21,273 bases of DNA from Bacteroidota bacterium (lineage in GTDB: Bacteria; Bacteroidota; Bacteroidia; Flavobacteriales; Weeksellaceae), in the NCBI GenBank assembly GCA_023461035.1, contig JAEWOD010000025.1, forward strand, positions 1-21,273, read 5' to 3'. This document shows, piece by piece, positions 15,919 to 21,273 of the stretch (position 1 is its first letter; every line of letters starts with the position of its first letter). Under the pieces are notes generated by a model, which saw nothing but the letters and a program-made list of their open reading frames with translations, did not search any database and was not told the DNA's origin. The translations under genes were made by a program, and so were the position numbers.

Positions 15919-16337
15919 TCAATAATATTCACATCTGAAGGATTAATACCATTAAACTTATCAATGAATTGATTCAATTTTTTATCATTGAATTCAAAAT
16001 TTCTTTTGATTATTCCATAAGTATTTAAATTTAATATTAAATCATTTCTACCAATTATCGTAGGATTTGAAAACATTCTTTCAACTGTTACAAAATGAAT
16101 TTGACTTGAAAATTTTTTATTTCCTAACGGAGTAATTTTTCCTGTAATCAGTTTCTCTCCTTTTAAATTGGTAATTTCAAAATAATAATCTTCATCTATA
16201 GAATAATTATAAGCGAGTACTTCATCCAAATAAACTTCAGTTTTTTCAAATCTTACAGACTCGAATGACATCTTATTCTGAGCAAGTATCACCATCGGAA
16301 AAAATAAAAAAATAAGAAAGTAATAAGCTGATTTCAT
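15915..16337 (-). CDS. Hypothetical secreted/periplasmic protein downstream of gldG
   Basis: A 140-residue protein with a clear Sec signal peptide (about residues 1-19, ending near ILAQN). A beta-rich region of about 120 residues follows, with no motif I recognise. Its ATG is one base after the gldG stop, so it is likely cotranslated with gldG. Its stop overlaps the purF stop by four bases (convergent genes, no room for a terminator). It appears more AT-rich than gldG. A link to gliding is suggested only by the tight spacing; I cannot assign a function. Confidence 0.7.
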   Translation of the reverse strand: MKSAYYFLIFLFFPMVILAQNKMSFESVRFEKTEVYLDEVLAYNYSIDEDYYFEITNLKGEKLITGKITPLGNKKFSSQIHFVTVERMFSNPTIIGRNDLILNLNTYGIIKRNFEFNDKKLNQFIDKFNGINPSDVNIID

Positions 16338-16338
16338 T

Positions 16339-18021
16339 TTATATTATTTTTTTAAAATTTTTCTTCCGCCACCAAATCATCCCCAAACCCATTACCCAAA
16401 TCACAACAGCCGGAAGGATTAAATTAGTCATTTGCCAGGTAGATTTATCCAGCTGGACTTTGGTTTCATTCAATACCGGAATTTCTAATTTTCGATTTTT
16501 CAGGTTCAGGAAATCGGTTTCTCCGAGAAGATAATCCACGCAATTCAACAAGAAATTCTGATTGTCATAAGCAACCGGACGTTGTTTCGGATTATCGGGG
16601 CGAAGTGAAAATTTGTCTTCTCCGAGACGCATCGGTCTGCCCATCAAAATATGATTTTTCGCCACATCGCCATCGGAAATCACAATCAGTTTTCCGTCAT
16701 TTGTTTCGGATTTGAAGTTTGGAATTTCATTTCGTTCATAACGTGCGGCAAACATGGATTTGAAATTTCCTTCTGCCAGAACCGCCAATGGAATTCTTCC
16801 CATTTGGTATTCTTCCGGATTGATTTCATCCACTTCCGCCAATTCCACCAAGCTCATGGACGGCTGCAAAGTGGTATAAGGCGAAGTCGCTAGTAAAACA
16901 GTGTGCTCTACATTTGGATTTTCCAAAAGTTCCAAAGGATTGGCGAATTCAAATTTGACCGAAGAAATACTTTCCGTAATCGGATTCTCTCCCGCCTGGA
17001 ATCCGCGCACAAAATATGGCCAGGTATAAGTATTATAACTGACATTCCCGGCGGTGGTTTCCCCGTCTGCCAATACGATTTTGGCTGCTTCGAGATCCTT
17101 TACAATCGCCGGAATGATACGAACGCCATAATTAAAAAAGAATTCGTTCAGTTTCAAATCACGAGGAAAAGCCACGATTTTTCCGCTTCGGAAAATGCTG
17201 TCCATTTCCGCATCCACCGATTCGGTCAGAAACATCATTTTCCCACCGTTCATGATGTATTGGTCGAGTACCAATTTGTCGGAATCCGTAAAAGGCAGAG
17301 TCGGTTTGGCGGAAATCAAAGCATCAAAATGTTCCAATGCTTTTAAATCGGATTGTTTGAGCGTATAAGTCGAATCCTGAATAGGTTGAATATACACATC
17401 CACATTATAATTCTCCGCCAATGCACGCCCGAAACCGTCCATGTTGATTTGGCTCAATTCGTCATGATGAACCAAAAACCCGACATTTTTTCGATCAACC
17501 TGCGTGATTTTCCGTAAATCATCCATGAAAAGATATTCGAGTTTTTCGGTGGAAGCCGACGCCAATTCTTCAAACGGCAAAGCCGGATCATTGACCAGAG
17601 TTTCCATCCAGCCTTCCTTTCCGTCATATTTCAATTGTGCGTAGGGATAGACATTCAGCACCCCTTTATCGGTTTTTACCGGTGCAGGAGAAAGCCCGTT
17701 TTCCTGTAACTGAGCTGCCGTATAATCTTTGGCCGGATTCAGAAATTGATAGGAAATATAAGGATTCAGATTTCGGAATTCATCCAGAAGAAACGTAATT
17801 TCATTTTTTAAAGTCCGATAATCCCCCGAAAGCTCACCGCCCAATAAAACATTAATTTTAAGAGGTTTATCAATTTTTTGAAGAATTTGTTTGGTCGAAT
17901 TTGTCAGCGTATAACGTTTATCACGGGTCATGTCAAACCGTTTGAAAACGAATTCGGACAAAACCGCAATTCCCATCAATAGAATGATGATTCCAATTAT
18001 ATTTCGAGTTGTTTTTTTCAT
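16339..18021 (-). CDS. gldG: Gliding-associated ABC transporter accessory subunit GldG
   Basis: The 560-residue protein has an N-terminal membrane segment (about 8-27) and the GldG-type sequence around TRDKRYTLTNSTKQIL. A long periplasmic ABC-type-uncharacterised domain follows, then a C-terminal membrane segment (about 529-550) followed by basic residues. GldG works with the permease GldF and the ATPase GldA in an ABC transporter needed for gliding in Flavobacterium. gldF is upstream, but a 169-residue ORF6N-domain gene separates them; its stop overlaps the gldG ATG by four bases (ATGA). A secreted protein gene follows one base downstream. gldA is not in this window. Confidence 0.92.
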   Translation of the reverse strand: MKKTTRNIIGIIILLMGIAVLSEFVFKRFDMTRDKRYTLTNSTKQILQKIDKPLKINVLLGGELSGDYRTLKNEITFLLDEFRNLNPYISYQFLNPAKDYTAAQLQENGLSPAPVKTDKGVLNVYPYAQLKYDGKEGWMETLVNDPALPFEELASASTEKLEYLFMDDLRKITQVDRKNVGFLVHHDELSQINMDGFGRALAENYNVDVYIQPIQDSTYTLKQSDLKALEHFDALISAKPTLPFTDSDKLVLDQYIMNGGKMMFLTESVDAEMDSIFRSGKIVAFPRDLKLNEFFFNYGVRIIPAIVKDLEAAKIVLADGETTAGNVSYNTYTWPYFVRGFQAGENPITESISSVKFEFANPLELLENPNVEHTVLLATSPYTTLQPSMSLVELAEVDEINPEEYQMGRIPLAVLAEGNFKSMFAARYERNEIPNFKSETNDGKLIVISDGDVAKNHILMGRPMRLGEDKFSLRPDNPKQRPVAYDNQNFLLNCVDYLLGETDFLNLKNRKLEIPVLNETKVQLDKSTWQMTNLILPAVVIWVMGLGMIWWRKKNFKKII

Positions 18022-18527
18022 TTTTTCTTAAATCCAATTCTTTTCCGGTCTTTAAAATCGGCTTCCTGTTCTTTTTCTCCTATTAAATAATTGATTGCCT
18101 GATAAATATCTTGAAAATTTTTATCGTATTTGGTTTCAATTTCTTTTAATTTTTCAGTCAAATCTTTATGTGAAAGTGCATATTGACGCATAAAAACGAA
18201 CGCACGCATTATGGCGATATTTACTTGTATTGCCTTTTGACTTTTCAGCACACCGGAAAGCATCGCTACTCCTTGTTCGGTAAAAGCAAATGGCAAAGCC
18301 CCTCCAAAATAGCTTTTTGATGGTATCCCAATTTGGGATACCACTATTTCTACCTCACTTTCTGTAAGAATAAACATAAAATCTTCCGGAAAACGATCCA
18401 TATTTCTACGAACTGCACGTTTCAAAAGGCGTGTTTCTGTTTCATAAAGCTCTGCCAAATCAAAATCAAGCATCACATTTTGTCCACGGAGTTCATAAAT
18501 CTTATTTTGTATGGTTTGAAGTTGCAT
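18018..18527 (-). CDS. ORF6N domain-containing DNA-binding protein, lodged between gldF and gldG
   Basis: The 169-residue protein starts with the ORF6N signature: LRGQNVMLDFDLAELYE (about residues 13-29), then the RRNMDRFPEDFMF and ALPFAFTEQGVAML motifs (about residues 40-90). A helical, probably coiled-coil region (about 105-155) and a basic tail follow. ORF6N domains are phage-type DNA-binding modules, related by context to KilA-N and BRO proteins, and are common and mobile in Bacteroidota genomes. Here the gene begins 10 bases after gldF and overlaps gldG by four bases, so it is read as part of the gliding operon. The reading frame is intact. Its target and effect are unknown; a regulatory role is possible but not shown. 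Confidence 0.88.
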   Translation of the reverse strand: MQLQTIQNKIYELRGQNVMLDFDLAELYETETRLLKRAVRRNMDRFPEDFMFILTESEVEIVVSQIGIPSKSYFGGALPFAFTEQGVAMLSGVLKSQKAIQVNIAIMRAFVFMRQYALSHKDLTEKLKEIETKYDKNFQDIYQAINYLIGEKEQEADFKDRKRIGFKKK

Positions 18528-18537
18528 CCGTTATAAT

Positions 18538-19266
18538 TTACTTTTTCCTTTCCAAATTTATGTTTGTCAAAACCATAAACAATGTGATAATCAGTACAAA
18601 ATAAATCAAATCACGCGTATCTATAATTCCCTTCAACAACTGCTGATAATGAACATACATCCCTACTTTTTGCACATAATAATCGGCTCCTCCAAGCAAA
18701 TTATACGAAGCTATACTTTCAAATGCATAAAAAAGCACAAAGCACAAAAAGATCGCCGAAACATAGGCTGCTACCTGATTTTTAGTTAATGAAGAGGTGA
18801 ATAATCCAATCGCAGCAAAGCTGCTTCCCAACAAAAACAACCCCAAATAGCCACTAAAAATCGTTCCGAAATCCAATTGATCGGCATCCACAATGAACTG
18901 CTGCAAAGTATAAACAAACAGCAAAGTCGGCAAAAGCGCAAAAAGCAAAACCACGATGACGGGCAAAAATTTCCCCCAAACAATTCCGCAAACTTTAATC
19001 GGCTGTGTAAAAAGCCATTGCAAAGTTCCGCTGCTTTCCTCCTCGGCAATCGTCCGCATGGTCAAAGCCGGAATCAAGAACAATAGAATCCATGGCGCAA
19101 TGAAAAAGAAACTGCTCAAAGTAGCGGTTCCGATGTTGAAAATATTGAATTCATTGTCAAAAAACCACAAAAACAGCGTACAAATCAGTACAAAAGCCGA
19201 TGCAACGATGTACGCCATATAGCCGTTGAAATAATTCGCCAGTTCTTTTTTGAATATTTTTATCAT
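18538..19266 (-). CDS. gldF: Gliding-associated ABC transporter permease GldF
   Basis: The 242-residue membrane protein has about six transmembrane segments and starts with the IFKKELANYFNGYMAYIV sequence typical of ABC-2-type permeases of the GldF group. The EEESSGTLQWLFTQPI motif after the second segment is the conserved cytoplasmic loop of ABC-2 permeases. GldF forms the channel of the gliding-associated transporter with GldG and GldA. It is the first gene of the minus-strand run gldF, ORF6N, gldG, secreted protein. The 120 bases upstream consist almost entirely of dispersed-repeat sequence, with no TAnnTTTG element that I can see, so it may be read through from hemJ. Confidence 0.92.
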   Translation of the reverse strand: MIKIFKKELANYFNGYMAYIVASAFVLICTLFLWFFDNEFNIFNIGTATLSSFFFIAPWILLFLIPALTMRTIAEEESSGTLQWLFTQPIKVCGIVWGKFLPVIVVLLFALLPTLLFVYTLQQFIVDADQLDFGTIFSGYLGLFLLGSSFAAIGLFTSSLTKNQVAAYVSAIFLCFVLFYAFESIASYNLLGGADYYVQKVGMYVHYQQLLKGIIDTRDLIYFVLIITLFMVLTNINLERKK

Positions 19267-19278
19267 TGACTCATTTAA

Positions 19279-19320
19279 TTCTTTGTGACCTTTGTGCCTT
19301 CTTCATGAACTTAGTGGTTT
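19279..19320. repeat. Dispersed CTTTGTG/CTTAGTGG repeat unit
   Basis: The stretch starts TTCTTTGTGACC and ends AACTTAGTGGTTT. It shares word order with the right half of the purL-purC element (13437-13486). It lies upstream of gldF in the gldF-hemJ gap, next to a second unit in opposite orientation (19337-19385), so the two together can fold back on each other. Confidence 0.65.
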
Positions 19321-19336
19321 ATTTCAAATTTCCACT

Positions 19337-19385
19337 TTAACCACAATGAACGCAATCCGCCGCGGCGGACACAAAGGACACTAAG
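19337..19385. repeat. Dispersed ACCACAA/ACAAAGGACAC repeat unit with nested 14-bp palindrome
   Basis: The unit starts TTAACCACAATG and ends ACAAAGGACACTAAG, matching the left half of the purL-purC element. Inside it sits TCCGCCGCGGCGGA (19356-19369), a perfect 14-bp palindrome of pure GC core that interrupts the AT-rich unit. Orientation relative to 19279-19320 is inverted. Confidence 0.7.
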
Positions 19386-19386
19386 T

Positions 19387-19923
19387 TTATTTCTTTCTGT
19401 TCACTAAACGTACAATCAGCATGATTAGTACGCCGACGGCTACAAAACTAATCAAAATCCAGTACCAATACTGTATAAAAAGTCCTTTTAAAATCACCGC
19501 AAAAATGATAACAAACAGCAGCAGCGTAGCAACCTCATTCATCATCCTCAGGCGAATGGATGTCATTTTATATCGGTCTTTTTGAACTTCTTTCAGCGTT
19601 CGCCAGCTCCAGAGATGATAACCAATCAATAAAATAACCGCCGTCAGTTTGATGTGCATCCAGGGCTGAGTAAGCAGTGCGGAATTCAGAAACAACATCA
19701 TGATTCCCGTTGCCAGAACCAGAATCCCGGCCGGAACCGTGATGATGTTCCAAAGCCGTTCTTCCATAAACCGGAATTGTTTCCGTAAAATGTTTTGTTC
19801 GGCTTCCGGTTTTTCCTGCGTTTCGGTATGATAAATAAAAAGTCGGACGATGTAAAATAGTCCGGCAAAATAACTTACCACGAAAATAATATGAACCGCT
19901 TTTATGATGGGATAGAATTGCAT
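19387..19923 (-). CDS. hemJ: HemJ-type protoporphyrinogen IX oxidase (CopD-like membrane protein)
   Basis: The 178-residue protein has four to five membrane segments. The conserved His of the first segment (H11 in KAVHIIFVV) and the Lys of WMHIKL (K92) fit the heme-binding/essential positions reported for HemJ. HemJ oxidises protoporphyrinogen IX to protoporphyrin IX in haem synthesis and replaces HemG/HemY in many bacteria. CopD-domain proteins look similar, so the annotation could also read 'CopD family protein', but length and motifs fit HemJ. It starts 34 bases after the MazF-like gene and has its own -7 element. The next gene downstream is gldF, 120 bases away across repeat DNA. Confidence 0.82.
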   Translation of the reverse strand: MQFYPIIKAVHIIFVVSYFAGLFYIVRLFIYHTETQEKPEAEQNILRKQFRFMEERLWNIITVPAGILVLATGIMMLFLNSALLTQPWMHIKLTAVILLIGYHLWSWRTLKEVQKDRYKMTSIRLRMMNEVATLLLFVIIFAVILKGLFIQYWYWILISFVAVGVLIMLIVRLVNRKK

Positions 19924-19933
19924 AATTTGTAAA

Positions 19934-19941
19934 CAAAAATA
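19934..19941 (-). promoter_or_regulatory. Possible -7 promoter element for hemJ
   Basis: On the minus strand the sequence reads TATTTTTG, a match to TAnnTTTG, 11 bases before the hemJ start codon. A TTTG lies 25 bases further upstream (19967-19970), slightly far for a -33 element. The transcript would have a very short leader. Confidence 0.4.
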
Positions 19942-19957
19942 GGGATTTGAGATGAAT

Positions 19958-20290
19958 CTAATACCTCAAAATATCATTCAAAGTCGATTTGATAAATTCC
20001 ACATCTTCTTTCAGAATCATGCCCAGTTTATTTTTCAATCTGTCTTTAGAAACTGACCGCACGTGAAAAGTCAAAACCTCTGATTTTTCCTCCAAACCAT
20101 TCCATTCGTCCGGTTCTATGATTAGATTTCCTTTGTAATTTTTGATTTTCGTAGTCAGCGGGCAAACGATAACGACATTCAGATATTGGTTCAGCAAATT
20201 CCCGCTGATGATGACGGCCGGCCGCCTTCCACCCTGCTCGCTTCCCCTCACCGGATCAAAATACATTTCCCAGATTTCGCCCTGTCTCAT
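19958..20290 (-). CDS. MazF/PemK-family toxin (endoribonuclease)
   Basis: This 110-residue protein has the MazF/PemK fold signature: an N-terminal QGEIWEMYFDP strand, GSEQGGRRPAVII (S17, R23) and the VCPLTT motif (T46). These correspond to residues near the catalytic Arg and Thr of MazF RNases. Such toxins cut mRNA at short sequences and are held inactive by a cognate antitoxin. The antitoxin gene lies directly upstream with a four-base ATGA overlap, the classical coupled arrangement. Length is normal and there are no frame breaks. The target sequence cannot be predicted. Confidence 0.92.
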   Translation of the reverse strand: MRQGEIWEMYFDPVRGSEQGGRRPAVIISGNLLNQYLNVVIVCPLTTKIKNYKGNLIIEPDEWNGLEEKSEVLTFHVRSVSKDRLKNKLGMILKEDVEFIKSTLNDILRY

Positions 20291-20529
20291 TTTTCTTCTG
20301 ATTCTATCTGACGAATATACGCCTCCATACCTTCCTCTGCAACCATCATGATATCTGCATCCTGCCCCGCTTTTCTGTAAGATTTTGCGTACTCGGCACG
20401 GTTCATTTGATCCAGATAAATACGAAGTGCCTTTTCGATGATTTTGTTTTTGGCCACGCCTATTTTGTCTGCATAATCAGCCAATTGCTGAAGCAAGTCG
20501 TCCGGAAGTGATGATGTGAATGTTGTCAT
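20287..20529 (-). CDS. Ribbon-helix-helix antitoxin
   Basis: The 80-residue protein begins with a beta strand (TTFTSSLP) and two helices (about 9-22 and 26-42), the ribbon-helix-helix DNA-binding fold. An acidic C-terminal part (about 45-80) would wrap the toxin. The MazF-family toxin follows with a four-base overlap. As in other such pairs, the antitoxin probably represses its own promoter. AT-rich imperfect dyads at 20531-20569 next to the -7 element are candidate operators. Confidence 0.88.
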   Translation of the reverse strand: MTTFTSSLPDDLLQQLADYADKIGVAKNKIIEKALRIYLDQMNRAEYAKSYRKAGQDADIMMVAEEGMEAYIRQIESEEK

Positions 20530-20546
20530 TTCATATTTATATTTTA

Positions 20547-20554
20547 CAAATATA
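20547..20554 (-). promoter_or_regulatory. -7 promoter element of the toxin-antitoxin operon
   Basis: On the minus strand the sequence is TATATTTG, a TAnnTTTG match, 17 bases before the antitoxin ATG. The surrounding bases form an imperfect dyad, TCATATTTAT against TTTATGA (20531-20567), in which an RHH repressor could bind. No clear -33 element is present. Confidence 0.5.
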
Positions 20555-20635
20555 TTTATTATTTATGAATTTTTTACATGTTTTATATTTTTTTTATACC
20601 ACGATTAGTACATTTACTCCATCGAATTTTATACT

Positions 20636-21151
20636 ATGAATTTTTCCATTCAACCTTTATTGGAGAACGAAAAAGTAAAGCTCATCCCTCTATGGGAGGA
20701 TGATTTTGAGCGTTTGTATGAAGTAGCTTCCGACCCGAAAGTTTGGGAACAACATCCCAACAAAAACCGTTATGAAAGAGAAGTTTTCAAAAATTTCTTC
20801 AAAGGAGCAATAGGAAGTAAAGGTGCATTTTTGATTTTGGATAAATCGTCGGGTGAAATCGCCGGCAGCACAAGGTTTTATGATTACAACCAAAAAGATA
20901 ACAGTATTTTCATCGGATATACTTTTTATGGAACGAAATTTTGGGGAAAAGGATTGAATGCAGAAGCTAAAAAATTAATGCTGGATTATATTTTCCAATT
21001 TGTCGATAAAGTAAATTTCCACGTTGGAGCCAAAAATTTCCGCTCCCAAAAAGCCATGGAAAAATTGGAGGCTGTCAAGACCGCCGAAATTGAAGTGGCT
21101 TATTTCGGTGAACCGGACCGTTTAAATTTCCAATATGAAATCCTGAGGTAA
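20636..21151 (+). CDS. GNAT-family N-acetyltransferase, RimJ/RimL type
   Basis: The 171-residue protein has the layout of the RimJ/RimL-like Acetyltransf_3 group: LIPLWEDDFERLYEVASDP near the N-terminus (residues 16-34) and the acetyl-CoA-binding motif A around FWGKGLNAEAKKLM (residues 102-115; the GxG is G104-K105-G106). A C-terminal ending of NFRSQKAMEKLE type is also typical. The acetyl acceptor cannot be predicted; relatives modify protein N-termini, small molecules or antibiotics. It is transcribed divergently from the toxin-antitoxin pair across a 106-base AT-rich gap. A TACATTTA (20609-20616) resembles a -7 element with one mismatch. Confidence 0.85.
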   Translation: MNFSIQPLLENEKVKLIPLWEDDFERLYEVASDPKVWEQHPNKNRYEREVFKNFFKGAIGSKGAFLILDKSSGEIAGSTRFYDYNQKDNSIFIGYTFYGTKFWGKGLNAEAKKLMLDYIFQFVDKVNFHVGAKNFRSQKAMEKLEAVKTAEIEVAYFGEPDRLNFQYEILR

Positions 21152-21273
21152 TGTACTGAAAAATGGTTGGTGGATTATTGAAAAATAATTCATATACTGT
21201 AGCATCAGTTTGAAGAGGAAGTTGGCCTTGCTGAGGAGCAACCAACCAGCAATAAAATTGATACATATACTGA
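21152..21273. other. Unassigned tail after the acetyltransferase gene
   Basis: This last 122 bases holds no gene I can assign. One minus-strand frame is open from the window edge through this tail and runs on into the acetyltransferase gene, so it could be the end of a gene starting beyond the window, but its translation resembles no family I know. It overlaps the acetyltransferase on the opposite strand and may be noise. Confidence 0.3.

Noticed and set aside
16903..17346. 147-codon plus-strand reading frame opposite gldG
   Set aside because: Antisense to conserved GldG sequence; no motif and no upstream signals.

Overview
The window comes from an AT-rich member of the Bacteroidota, most likely a Flavobacteriia-type organism. 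The evidence is the gliding-motility ABC transporter genes gldF and gldG, a tamB-tamL pair whose outer-membrane partner is a lipoprotein, -7 promoter elements of the form TAnnTTTG, and several short intergenic repeats of kinds I associate with flavobacterial genomes. I see no rRNA, tRNA, CRISPR array, transposase or integrase.

Layout. (1) 1-1203: a repeat-containing leader with a good sigma-54 (-24/-12) promoter match drives a small envelope/stress operon: a YtxH-domain protein, a holin-like membrane protein and a small unknown protein. (2) 1316-8655: tamB and tamL, translationally coupled, encode a periplasm-spanning AsmA/TamB-type protein and its BamA-family outer-membrane lipoprotein partner. 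(3) 8798-15918: purine-synthesis genes purN, purL, purC and purF. A well-formed purine riboswitch of the guanine type (C at the ligand-reading position) lies between purN and purL. The purLCF stretch is full of short repeats: two lie in frame inside purL, one is upstream of purC, and one is upstream of purF. (4) 15915-19266, minus strand: a tight run gldF, ORF6N-domain gene, gldG, small secreted protein. The ORF6N gene is phage-type and sits exactly between the two gliding genes. (5) 19387-20529, minus strand: hemJ (protoporphyrinogen oxidase, CopD-like) and a ribbon-helix-helix/MazF toxin-antitoxin pair. (6) 20636-21151, plus strand: a RimJ/RimL-type GNAT acetyltransferase, followed by an unassigned tail.

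How the genes work together. purN, purL, purC and purF cover the PRPP amidotransferase, GAR transformylase, FGAM synthase and SAICAR synthase steps of IMP synthesis. The riboswitch would let guanine control purL and possibly the genes after it. TamB and TamL work as one outer-membrane assembly or lipid-transport machine. GldF and GldG are the membrane and accessory subunits of the gliding-associated ABC transporter, whose ATPase gene gldA is not in this window.

The points most worth a second look are: the guanine riboswitch with an unusual strand-swap expression platform in a Bacteroidota purine locus; repeat-derived peptide insertions in PurL; the ORF6N gene inside gldFG; and the sigma-54 promoter of the YtxH/holin operon. 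I found no clearly new multi-gene defence or biosynthetic system.
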